DNA of 64,000 nt, taken from the NCBI GenBank assembly GCA_016903675.1, contig JADQBA010000001.1:186001-250000 (forward strand), in the 5' to 3' direction. The notes beneath the pieces are model-generated. The model was given only the letters and a program-made list of their open reading frames with translations, was not told the origin of the DNA and searched no databases. Shown piece after piece: positions 35,269 through 43,800 of this stretch. How positions within the stretch are numbered: the stretch's first letter is position 1; each line of letters starts with the position of its first letter. The DNA is from Stigonema ocellatum SAG 48.90 = DSM 106950 (GTDB lineage Bacteria; Cyanobacteriota; Cyanobacteriia; Cyanobacteriales; Nostocaceae). The position numbers and the translations under genes were made by a program.

Positions 35269-36966
35269 ATGATTGGTCAGTTACTAGCAGGACATTATAA
35301 AGTCCTTAAAGTCTTGGGTGAGGGGGGTTTTGGGCAAACATACATTGTTGAGGACATTCACCTCCCAGGAAACCCTAAATGCGTCCTCAAACATCTCAAA
35401 ACTACTAGTACCGACCCGGAGATTTTAGAAACTACTAGAACTCTCTTTCAAAAAGAAGCCGAAACCCTGCAACAGTTAGGTAGCTACGACCAGATACCCC
35501 GCCTTTTAGCCTACTTTGAAGAAAACCAAGAATTTTACTTGGTGCAAGAATTTATTAACGGGCATCTCCTGAGTAAGGAACTACTTCCGGGAAAAAAGTG
35601 GACGGAAAGCCAAATTATTGAAATGCTTGTTGAGATGTTGGGTATTTTAGAATTTGTCCACAGCCAAGGGGTAATTCATCGGGACATTAAACCCGACAAT
35701 ATCATTAGGCGTGCCTCAGATAATAAATTAGTGCTGATTGACTTTGGGGCAATTCAGCAACTACGAAAGCAAAAAGCTATGGGGATGGGACGGCAAAATA
35801 TCACTTTAGTGGTTGGGACTCGGGGTTATATGCCCTCGGAACAAACCAGACGTTTACCGCGTCCTAGCAGTGATATTTATGCTTTAGGAATGATGGGCGT
35901 TCAGGCACTAACAGGGGTGTATCCATCCGAACTTCAAGATGACCCGGATACAGGGGAAATCCTTTGGCAACACCTAACTCCTGTAAGTCCAGAGTTAGTA
36001 GCTATCTTGACTAAGATGACGCGCTACCATTTCAAAGACCGCTACCAGACGGTGACTGAGGTATTGCAGGCGTTGGGGGAATTGGCGATCGCTGATACAC
36101 CGACACATTCACATACAGTTACCACTACCACTCTGTACGATCTGACTTTAGAGTGGCTTGAAGCTGGAGAGGTAAAAATTCGCAAAATTCTCGAGAAGCA
36201 ACAAAGTAAAAACCCTGGGAAAATCCGCCTTGGTCGCGATCCCCTAGCGTGCGATATTGTTGTCCCAGATCCGACCGTATCCGGGCTGCATGTTGAAATA
36301 TTTTTTCATTCTCAAAAGCACAGGTTTTACTTGCGGAATCTGCGCCAGAAGAATCCTCCTATTGTTGATGGTCGATTGCTTTTAGCTGGTGAAATGCCAC
36401 TTTCTATTGGGAGTTGTCTGCGCTTAGGACAACAGGATTTTAAGGTGAGTGCTATTAGCTGCAAAGACTATCCTGCTGGTTACGTCCCGAGGGAGTACGC
36501 ACTCGTTCACATTGCAACGCCACAACCTGTAGTCCAGACTGCACGGATATCGAAAGTTAAGAAGTCTGTTGACATCCCACCGACATTCCCACCAGGAACT
36601 CCTTCCATAGTTCTGCCTTTACACCGCAAAGTTTCGCCAGTATTTGGGGTGTGTGTAGCAGCTGTTGTCAGTGCCATCGGTGGTTTAGTATTTTTCAATA
36701 CTAGTCATTTAGGTGGAATTCATGTACAAGAGAATTTCATCACACAAGAACCAAAACTGTGTCGTGTCGTATATCCAGCAGGCGGGAGATACTTTGCAAA
36801 ATTACGCCCTGAACCGCAAACAGAAGTTGGCGCACTCAAACAACTCACGCTAGGCGAGAAAATCTTATTTGTTCGAGCCAAAGGTGACTTTGTGGAAGTT
36901 AAACTTTCTGATGGAACTCAAGGTTGGATTTTCGGTGACGAGATACAGTCTTGTGGGAAATTATGA
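35269..36966 (+). CDS. Ser/Thr protein kinase with FHA, TM and SH3 domains
   Basis: A 565-residue PknB-type (Hanks) kinase. The catalytic motifs are complete: glycine loop GEGGFGQTY (near 18), Lys in CVLKHL, HRDIKPDN with Asp139, DFGAIQ with Asp158 and the activation-loop end GTRGYMPSEQ. Then come an FHA domain (about 305-395: RLGRDPLACDIVV, SGLHVEIFF), a Pro-rich linker, one transmembrane helix (VFGVCVAAVVSAIGGLVFF, near 465) and an extracytoplasmic bacterial SH3 domain (RYFAKLRPEP to GWIFGDEI). The layout suggests a cell-wall or envelope signal driving a cytoplasmic kinase, with FHA binding phospho-Thr. It is a lone gene; no phosphatase is adjacent. Confidence 0.9.
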   Translation: MIGQLLAGHYKVLKVLGEGGFGQTYIVEDIHLPGNPKCVLKHLKTTSTDPEILETTRTLFQKEAETLQQLGSYDQIPRLLAYFEENQEFYLVQEFINGHLLSKELLPGKKWTESQIIEMLVEMLGILEFVHSQGVIHRDIKPDNIIRRASDNKLVLIDFGAIQQLRKQKAMGMGRQNITLVVGTRGYMPSEQTRRLPRPSSDIYALGMMGVQALTGVYPSELQDDPDTGEILWQHLTPVSPELVAILTKMTRYHFKDRYQTVTEVLQALGELAIADTPTHSHTVTTTTLYDLTLEWLEAGEVKIRKILEKQQSKNPGKIRLGRDPLACDIVVPDPTVSGLHVEIFFHSQKHRFYLRNLRQKNPPIVDGRLLLAGEMPLSIGSCLRLGQQDFKVSAISCKDYPAGYVPREYALVHIATPQPVVQTARISKVKKSVDIPPTFPPGTPSIVLPLHRKVSPVFGVCVAAVVSAIGGLVFFNTSHLGGIHVQENFITQEPKLCRVVYPAGGRYFAKLRPEPQTEVGALKQLTLGEKILFVRAKGDFVEVKLSDGTQGWIFGDEIQSCGKL

Positions 36967-36989
36967 ATTATGAATGATGAATTATGAAA

Positions 36990-37091
36990 CTAATTTTTGG
37001 GGTTGCTGAATACAGGGCGTGAAAATTGTTTCGTTTGATTCCGAAACTCTGGTAAATTGGTATCAAAAACAAACCGTCGATTATTTGTCAT
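36990..37091 (-). pseudogene. PIN-domain toxin stub
   Basis: A 33-codon frame starts at an ATG that overlaps the end of the upstream antitoxin gene (gATGacaaaTAA), as is usual for antitoxin-toxin pairs. It reads MTNNRRFVFDTN, the exact opening of PIN-domain toxins including the first catalytic Asp (FDTN), then loses homology and stops at 36990. PIN toxins are about 130-140 residues, so at least 100 codons are missing. Confidence 0.65.
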
Positions 37092-37329
37092 CATTCAAAA
37101 TCGATTTTAAGATTTCAGGCGTTAATCCTCGCTCTTGTGCTTCAAGGCTTGCTTGATCCATCGTGTTTCTCAAACGTGCAATGGCCTCTTGTCTAGGAGT
37201 TGTAAATTGAGACTGCATAATTGCCGCAATCTTAAGTTGCAATTGTTGCCGTTCTTCTTCAGTGGCATTGCGGTATGCCTCTGCTACCTCAGAGGGAACT
37301 TTGATAGTAATTTCTTCTTTAGTAATCAT
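37081..37329 (-). CDS. orphan antitoxin
   Basis: An 82-residue protein from the ATG at 37329 (MITKEEITIKVPSEVAEAYR); a TTG-extended version to 37356 is less likely. It is helical, with a family-typical tail (LEAQERGLTPEILKSILNDD) found in antitoxins of PIN-type toxins. It should bind its own promoter and its toxin. The toxin gene overlapping its stop is reduced to a 33-codon stub, so this antitoxin appears to be left without a partner. Confidence 0.7.
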   Translation of the reverse strand: MITKEEITIKVPSEVAEAYRNATEEERQQLQLKIAAIMQSQFTTPRQEAIARLRNTMDQASLEAQERGLTPEILKSILNDDK

Positions 37330-37442
37330 GGCCTGTTTTCTTCCATAATTTCTCATTTTTAATCATGTTATAGCGTTTCCTAGTACAGGTCGGCGTAAAT
37401 AAGGCACCCATTTGAAATGTCTAAAACCCTGATAGTCACGGT

Positions 37443-37473
37443 AATTACGAATTACGAATTACGAATTACGAAT
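37443..37473. repeat. ATTACGA heptamer array
   Basis: Four copies of attacga, the complement of the array at 5376. The gap 37330-37610 otherwise shows no gene. Confidence 0.85.
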
Positions 37474-37610
37474 TCCGCATAGCGGTACTAGTCTACTGAG
37501 AGACTTCAATTGTTGGTTAGAGCGATGCCTACGGCGGTAAACTACGTACTTTCTAATAAGATGATTTTGTACGGTTGTGATAGATTAATTTAATACAATA
37601 TAATTACCTA

Positions 37611-37639
37611 TTGACATAATATGCTAATTTTAGCATACT
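37611..37639 (+). promoter_or_regulatory. higBA-like promoter with overlapping operator
   Basis: TTGACA (37611-37616) and CATACT (37634-37639) are spaced 17 bases apart. A perfect palindrome ATGCTAA-TT-TTAGCAT (37621-37636) fills the spacer and enters the -10, which fits autorepression by the antitoxin coded downstream. Only about ten bases separate the -10 from the toxin ATG at 37649, so the transcript would be leaderless or nearly so. Confidence 0.65.
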
Positions 37640-37648
37640 TGACATTAC

Positions 37649-38026
37649 ATGAATCAAAAACAAGAAAAGCCTCTCAGATGGATTGCAAGCGCCCTTAATG
37701 ATTTAAAGAAGTTTCCTGAAGATGTACAGGATGTAATGGGTTACGCTCTTGATTTAGCACAACATGGTCAAAAGCACCCTGACGCAAAACCTTTACACGG
37801 GTTCTTTGGAGCAGGTGTTTTAGAAATTGTAGATGATTTTGATGGGGATACATACAGGGCGATTTACACTGTTAAATTTGAGGGTGTTATCTACTTGCTA
37901 CATTCCTTTCAAAAGAAATCAAAACATGGTATTGCTACACCACAACAAGATATAGAGTTAGTTAAAAAAAGGTTGAAAATCGCTCAAGACGATTATTTAC
38001 AATCAACTGCCAAAAAAATGGAGTAA
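37649..38026 (+). CDS. HigB/RelE-type toxin (phage Gp49-like)
   Basis: A 125-residue protein of the phage-derived Gp49-like/HigB family, mRNA-cleaving ribosome-dependent toxins. Family features: RWIASALNDLKKFPEDVQDV, the basic-acidic centre HPDAKPLHGFFGAGVLEIVD, TYRAIYTVKFEGVIYLLHSF and the tail QKKSKHGIATP with conserved Lys residues. The toxin comes first and the HTH antitoxin follows four bases later, the gene order typical of HigBA. Promoter and operator lie directly upstream. All key residues appear present. Confidence 0.85.
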   Translation: MNQKQEKPLRWIASALNDLKKFPEDVQDVMGYALDLAQHGQKHPDAKPLHGFFGAGVLEIVDDFDGDTYRAIYTVKFEGVIYLLHSFQKKSKHGIATPQQDIELVKKRLKIAQDDYLQSTAKKME

Positions 38027-38030
38027 AAAA

Positions 38031-38354
38031 ATGGACGAAGAAAATAAAGTTGATGTTAGTAGCGGAAATGTATTTGCTGACTTAGGTTTATCTAATCCTG
38101 AAGAAAGATTATTGAAAGCTGAACTAGTACGTAAAATTAGTGAAATCATTACTAATCTAAATTTAACACAAGTTCAAGTAGCCGAAATTATAGGAATCGA
38201 TCAACCAAAAGTTTCTCTACTAATTAGAGGTAGATTAAGTGGTTTCTCAACTGATAGATTGATATCTTATCTAAACAAGTTAGGTAGTGACGTAGAGATT
38301 ACAGTTAAACCTAAACCTGAAAATCGTAAATTCGCTCAGACAATTGTAGTCTGA
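38031..38354 (+). CDS. HigA-type XRE antitoxin
   Basis: A 107-residue helix-turn-helix protein of the XRE family. The DNA-binding helices are in LNLTQVQVAEIIGIDQPKVS and LLIRGRLSGFSTDRLISYL; the tail LGSDVEITVKPKP is usual for HigA-like antitoxins. It should neutralise the toxin coded four bases upstream and repress the pair through the palindrome at 37621-37636. The start ATG follows the toxin stop closely, with no strong Shine-Dalgarno, consistent with coupled translation. Confidence 0.85.
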   Translation: MDEENKVDVSSGNVFADLGLSNPEERLLKAELVRKISEIITNLNLTQVQVAEIIGIDQPKVSLLIRGRLSGFSTDRLISYLNKLGSDVEITVKPKPENRKFAQTIVV

Positions 38355-38382
38355 TAATTATTACCTTACAAAAAAATGCAAT

Positions 38383-38520
38383 CTATTGCGTTTCATCACT
38401 AGCATCCAAAGGCATCCAGTCATTTGGCGTACGAGTGACATCATGTCCTTTAGACACCAATGCTAAATGCAGTGCTTTAATTGAGGTATCTGCATCCAGG
38501 TGAAGCTTGAGTTTAACCAT
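38383..38520 (-). pseudogene. truncated DUF5615 PIN-like toxin
   Basis: A 45-codon frame reading MVKLKLHLDADTSIKALHLA then SKGHDVTRTPNDWMPLDASD. This is the N-terminal third of DUF5615 PIN-like toxins, including the first acidic residues (HLDAD), and ends early at a TAG. Its ATG overlaps the original stop of the DUF433 antitoxin gene (aATGGTTAA), the normal coupling in these pairs. Confidence 0.75.
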
Positions 38521-38897
38521 TGGCAATTTCTAAGGATTGCTCAGAAGCGATCGCCGCGTCAATCTGCCCCTTATTTACTGCATAAAAACGAGCGAGCTTC
38601 TCTTACCTGTGCTTCAGCAAGCTCATACTCATTCTTCATCTGACTTGGACTCATACCCCACTTTTGGGAAGCGATCGCCACAGTCTGCACCCGAATTCCC
38701 GTCCCTTTGATGACTGGCACAAGTTGTCCATTTGCCCCCTGGCGATAAGCAATTTGTGGAAAAGATGCTTTGAGGGTACTTACTTTTTCTGTTACAGCCC
38801 ACAGAATAAATTGGTCAAGTGAAATACCCTGACTCTGAGCTAATTGCTCAATTTCATGCTTCAACTGGTCAGGTAAATTTAGGGCATATGCTGTCAT
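38513..38897 (-). pseudogene. frameshifted DUF433 antitoxin (VapB45-like)
   Basis: Residues 1-100 form a good DUF433 antitoxin (LPDQLKHEIEQLAQSQGISL, VIKGTGIRVQTVAIASQKWG). At 38589-38597 the sequence CGAGCGAGC holds a 4-base tandem duplication that shifts the frame, so the protein ends early as RSFLCSK at 38571. Removing one copy restores EARFYAVNKGQIDAAIASEQ, the normal family tail, ending at 38513 where it overlaps the toxin start. The break is therefore recent or possibly phase-variable. Confidence 0.75.
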
Positions 38898-39030
38898 TTT
38901 CAGTTTTTAGTTTCTGGCTCTAGAAACATCATATTGTAAATCTAGATAAACATCCCGTGGAATTCTAGCTTGAAACCAAAATATATACTGAATATAATGT
39001 ATTTTAATTAACAAAATGTTTAGTAACTGA
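38898..39030. other. short intergenic
   Basis: AT-rich sequence between the antitoxin start and the HsdR remnant. Nothing was recognised. Confidence 0.4.
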
Positions 39031-39231
39031 ATGAGCCAGTTTACATTTCTCCAAGCTGAATTCCCCGCAATTTACGAATCCGCAGTTTTTAACAAAACAC
39101 TCCTCATCATCAAACTTGTGCGCTCCAAAACCAAGTTCTGGCAGATGGTAGGACGGGGAACCCAAGGCAGGTATAATCCGCTTTGCTCTCTCACTGTCAT
39201 GGATAGTCAAAATGCATCAGTGATAGGTTAA
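39031..39231 (+). pseudogene. HsdR (type I restriction) remnant, internally deleted
   Basis: A 66-codon frame joins two distant parts of a type I restriction R subunit. MSQFTFLQAEFPAIYESA is the usual N-terminal start. After about eleven residues comes VRSKTKFWQMVGRGT, which matches SF2 helicase motif VI of HsdR (SKTxFxQMxGRGTR) with its final Arg changed to Gln. Several hundred residues, including the nuclease core and Walker motifs, are missing. No hsdM or hsdS is present. Confidence 0.65.
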
Positions 39232-39697
39232 AGCTGTGTACCTTTTGTCAATACCTCCAAGGAATGTTGAAGAAGGCAGAAGTACGAAGGCAGAAGGCAG
39301 AAGGCAATTGGATGGGGATTCAGACCCCACCCAATTGAACGAGCAACATAGTGGCGGGGGTCTTAAACCCAGTTGGGCAAGGCAGAAAGGCGCAACAAGC
39401 AAACTTTTTTCTTCCCTTCAGCATAGCTGCCTTCTGCCCTCTGCCTTGCCCGAAGGGCGATAAAAAACACAATAAGAATGATAATCGCTCTTGAGTGGGG
39501 GAGGAGGAGCCGAGATCGCAGATTATCCCCTCACAAACAAAAAAAACGTGACGCCAACAGCATCACGTTATAATCAACACAACTTAGAAACACACACACA
39601 TGAAGATCTTTATGTCCAATATTCTAAAGTTTGGAGTCATCTGATGACCATCGTGGTATTACTGATGTTTGACTCAGCAATTCAAAGAACTTCACGA
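39232..39697. repeat. intergenic with GAAGGCA array
   Basis: A gaaggca heptamer cluster lies at 39263-39308, with its complement near 39427-39447. No gene was supported in the rest. Confidence 0.6.
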
Positions 39698-39832
39698 AGG
39701 ATTCCTACTTCTGGGATGAATTCTTGAAAAGGATTCCCTAAATAGACCAAATTTCCTCCCTAGAAGCAATGGGGAATTTCACCAAAACGCAAATTTTCCA
39801 TCAGAGCAACATCGTTGCCAGGTTTCACCCAA
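39698..39832 (-). pseudogene. TldE/PmbA C-terminal fragment
   Basis: Minus-strand codons read SWVKPGNDVALMENLRF, a stop, then GGNLVYLGNPFQEFIPEVG. They align with CFWVEGGEIVAPIENLRF and GENLVDLTNYQEFIPEVG in the intact tldE gene at 44200-45555. An internal stop and missing ends mark it as a remnant of a diverged paralogue, about 45 codons long, directly after the xisI stop. Confidence 0.7.
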
Positions 39833-40165
39833 CTACCCCACGGCAAATTCCGTGTACTGACGCATCTTTGGTGGGTCAAACCCCAAAACAATGTCCTCTT
39901 TAGGGACACCAAGTTCCACTAATTGGTTTGCAATGCCAACTTCGGTACCATCCTCCTGAATCCAAATTTTGCCATTGATGATATCGAGGTGAAGGACGGT
40001 GCCATACAATCGCTTCGACTCACGCCAACCAACGTAGACTAATTGATAGTGGTCGCGTTCAGTATCGAAAATAGTTTCGGCTTGGATACGTTGATCCCAG
40101 ACAAGTTTTGCCTGTTCGGTTAGCAGGTTTTGGATGTGTCGTCGATATTCATTGACGGTATCCAT
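39833..40165 (-). CDS. xisI: XisI fdxN-element excision controlling factor
   Basis: A 110-residue XisI protein. Family sequence is clear: DTVNEYRRHIQNLLTEQAKL, FDTERDHYQLVYVGW, GTVLHLDIINGKIWIQEDGT and KEDIVLGFDPPKMRQYTEFA. XisI was described with XisF and XisH in excision of the fdxN element in Anabaena heterocysts, and XisH-XisI pairs occur widely in cyanobacterial genomes. XisH normally sits just upstream, but here 40166-40791 is only repeats, so xisI is an orphan. The start at 40165 has GGAGGTGATTG directly ahead, a strong Shine-Dalgarno. Confidence 0.9.
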   Translation of the reverse strand: MDTVNEYRRHIQNLLTEQAKLVWDQRIQAETIFDTERDHYQLVYVGWRESKRLYGTVLHLDIINGKIWIQEDGTEVGIANQLVELGVPKEDIVLGFDPPKMRQYTEFAVG

Positions 40166-40197
40166 CGTTCAATCACCTCCAAATCAATATTTAGGAA

Positions 40198-40384
40198 TCA
40201 TATAGGACTAGCCCTTTCAAGGTGCAAGTCGTAAGAGAAGGATTTCCTTCGTGTTCTTCGCGTCTTCGTGGTTTAAAAATATTTTTAAACCGCGAAGACA
40301 CGAAGAACGCGAAGATCAAATGTTGAAAGTCGGGCATAATTTTCCAGATTTTTGGTTCACCTTGAAAGGGCTGATCATATAGGA
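40198..40384. mobile_element. MITE-like element, family C
   Basis: Ends ATCATATAGGACTAGCCC and, inverted, ATCATATAGGAC-type sequence enclose an inverted repeat of ccctttcaaggt and accttgaaaggg. At the centre is a second palindrome built from the dispersed cttcgcgtcttcgtggtt motif. It is non-coding and abuts the family B element. Confidence 0.65.
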
Positions 40385-40590
40385 CTTACGCATTGACAAA
40401 AAGAATAAACTATGTACATCTCTCGTTACAAGGCTCTGCCTTGTAATGCTCTTCAAAGGAGGCTCTGCCTCACGATTTGAGGGGTTGCAGAGCCTCCCTT
40501 AATCACATTCCCAGCCTGAGGCTGGGAACGAGTCAAACGCCGGAATTTCCTTATACATATGATGGTTGATTTGTCTTGTGCGTAAGTCCT
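40381..40590. mobile_element. MITE-like element, family B, copy 2
   Basis: Bounded by AGGACTTACGCA (40381) and TGCGTAAGTCCT (40579-40590), exactly 210 bases, in opposite orientation to the copy at 24264-24473. The interior has ttacaaggctctgccttgtaa and a cagcctgaggctggg palindrome. Confidence 0.75.
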
Positions 40591-40815
40591 GTCATATTTG
40601 ATTTTTGAAATATACGTAGGTGGGGATATGCCCTACACAACCCGGATATGGTGGGCTTTAGCCCGGACTACACTACTTACTCCCGAACCGCTACAAGAAA
40701 ACCTTTCTTCTTCTCTTCTTTCTTCGTGTACTTCGCGTCTTTGCGGTTCGTTAAAATAGGTAATTTTAGACCGGGAAGGGAGTAAAATTTTTCATAAATG
40801 ATTTAGGATTCCTAT
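40587..40815. mobile_element. MITE-like element, family A, copy 3 (with insert)
   Basis: It starts tcatatttgatttttgaa at the very end of the family B element and finishes atgatttaggattcctata inside the end of the mannosidase gene. It is about 110 bases longer than copies at 30685 and 56245. The extra part includes the cttcgcgtctttgcggttcg repeat shared with 1868-1910. Confidence 0.7.
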
Positions 40816-43800
40816 ATATAAAGTGAGGATATTCCAGGGGGAAACGCTCAATGTCTTTTCCTCGAGCAATTGCTCAGAGGGCTGAGTGACTCGCTCTAAT
40901 ATATCGGCTGGGTCCTTTGCTGCTAACCCTAAGTCACTCTGTAACGACAACTCGGCTGGCTCTCCGTGGCATTCATAACACCGTAAAATCCACTGCTCTT
41001 GGTCATCCTCCGACTGCTTGAACGCCATTAAGACTAGATTCTGGGCTGATAAATCCAAGAATCGACCAACTGGCGGTAAAGCGGCTATCCCGGTAGCCTC
41101 TATACCCTGGCACATCATCACTTGAAGTGGTAGATTCAGTTCATAGCCCCGTCGCACCGTTTGGGCTGCCTGCCAGTTGCCTGAGTGAGGATAGATGGCG
41201 TAAGTAAATTCATGGTAGCCTCGGTCAGCCTCTGGATCGGGCCAACTTGGACTACGTAGTAGAGTTAGGCGCAATTGATTCGATTGGCTATCGTAACCGT
41301 ATTTGCAATCATTCAGCAAACTCACACCGTACCGATTGGGGCATTGGGAATTGCTAGGAAGTTCCGAAGCCCCATTCTCTATCTCCTCTGTCAAATCGGC
41401 CCATCGCATAGCAGGAACTTCCCATTTTGCCACATCTCTAGGTTCTGTAGGTCGGGTTGGACGCCGGATAGCACCGCACGGAATCTCATAAGTGACGTAA
41501 TCCGCTTCTAGGGTTAGCGGGAAAGCCGCTTTTACTAATACGTGGTGCTCCTGCCAGTCCACATTAGTCACAATTTTGAGAATCGGGGACTCAACTGAGA
41601 GGATGTAATCTTGGCAGAATTCAGATTTACCCAACTGTCGCACCACCCGCAGACGCTGTTGCACTGGTCCAATATCTACCAAATGGATAGATTTCAGATG
41701 GGTTGGGGGCAAAGGGTGTTTGGCATAGTTTGGGTCAATATTCCAAGCATCCCAATATTGACCACTATCCTGGAATGCTTGCAACTGATTACATCCTTCT
41801 TTATTGACAATTTCCCTCTTATGAACTTTGTCGAATATACTGCAAAATTCACCACTTTTAGAATCAACAATGACCCGCAAAAATTCATTTTCTAAAATCC
41901 AATCTTTTTTAGTCAGAGTTTTTTCATCCTCTGAATCAGACTTAAGTATTGAAAGAGACAAATAGTCTTTTTCTGTGTCTTTCTGGTCAAATTCTGAGGT
42001 AAAAATCGGGTCTTTTGGCTTTGCAGTCTGTTGACGACATAGCCAAAAGACGCGATAGCCGACTGATGGAATATCAGTCGCTAGAAATAGGAGTACCGAT
42101 ACCTCAGATATCTGGGATGGTAGTTGGTGTCCTTCCAAGTCGTAAATTTCCCAGTAATGACCTCCGTTGCCCCCACTTTCTAAGGGGGGAGAAGTTGGTA
42201 AGGGGACAGCGACGACTTCTTTCCGCTGCCAATTCAGGGGGTTAAAAACGATAATCGGCAAGGCGTCTGGCTGTGGTGGTGGGGGAAAATCAATTCGGGA
42301 TGCGATCGCTCTTAGTGAACTATCTAATATCTCCGAACCAACTCGATCTACGAATTGCCATGCCTGGTTTGCATCTACATAAACTGGGGGAATCGACGTT
42401 CCCGGTAGAATGTCGTGAAATTGGTTAAACAACACCTTCTTCCAAGCTTCTGACAATTCAGCCTTGGGATAAGCTACCCCAGCGCTTAGGGTTGCCAAAG
42501 AAGCAAACAGTTCGGCCTGGTATAACAACCCTTCACAATGCCGATTCCAACGCTTTTGAAGAGCATGAGTAGTGTAGCAGCCACGATGGAACTCAAAATA
42601 CAGTTCATCATTCCAGACAGGAAACTGCTGAGTGCTAATTTGTTGCAAATAGGCACTGACTGTGGTATACTCTTGACGTGGGAAAAAAGGAGATTTCTGC
42701 CATCGGCTTGCCACATTTAACATGTCTAGAGTGGGACCGCCACCATGATCGCCACATCCAAAAAGCCAGAGGGAGTCTTTCAACCCAGTCTGCTTTTCCC
42801 AGTCAATGGCGTAGTTAGTCATTTTGATGGGGTCGATGCTTTCACCGATAGAGTTAGACATGAGGCTGAGTATCTGAGTGCCATCAGGCGATCGCCACCA
42901 AAAAACTCCGTAAGGAAACTCTGTGGTATCATTCCAGCTCAGTTTCTGGGTGACAAAGTATTCAATCCCTCCAAGTTTGAGCATTTGGGGCAGAGTCGCA
43001 CAGAAACCAAAACTATCCGGCAACCATACAACTTTACTCAACCGCCCAAACTTTTCCTGCACATAACGCTGACCATAAAGAATCTGTCGCACAATCGATT
43101 CGCCATTAATCAGGTTAAGATCTGGCTCAACCCACATCCCGGCTACAACTTCCCATCGTTCTTTCTCAACCTGTTGTTGAATAGCAGCAAACAAATCTGG
43201 GCGATGCTGTTCAATCCAGGCGTACAAAGCTGGGCTGGAATGGCAGTAAATCAGGTTGGGAAACTCTCGCTGTAGCTTTAGAACCGATTCAAAAGTGCGC
43301 TCTCCAACCTCCCATGTTTCACTTATCGGCCACAACCAAGCCAGATCGAGGTGAGAATGACCCAGCAACAACATGCGGCGTTGTTGTAGTAGTGGCAATT
43401 CATGAATTGCTGCTGTGAGGTTTTGGCGTAGGCGTAGGAGCGAAAGCAAGAAGGCTTGACCATCTGGGAGTGCTGTCCAATCAATAAGAGCAATAGCTGC
43501 TGTAATGAGGTATAATTTTTCTGGTGAAAAGGTTTCTACATAGCGCTGCAATATGGCTAACTCATCAGCGACGAAACCAGGTTCAAGCCCCTCATCACTA
43601 GTAGACTCATACACGCACAGCGATCGCATCAACGCCCCTGTATCATTAACTGGACTAACCAACCGCAATGCAACGAAAATCTCCTCTCCTGGTTTTACAG
43701 ATGGACTAAGCAAAACCCTGGTTGAGGCATCAAACAAATCTCCTTGCTGCAACAAAAAGCCATTGACAAAAATCTGGACGTCTTGTGCCCACCAAGTCAG

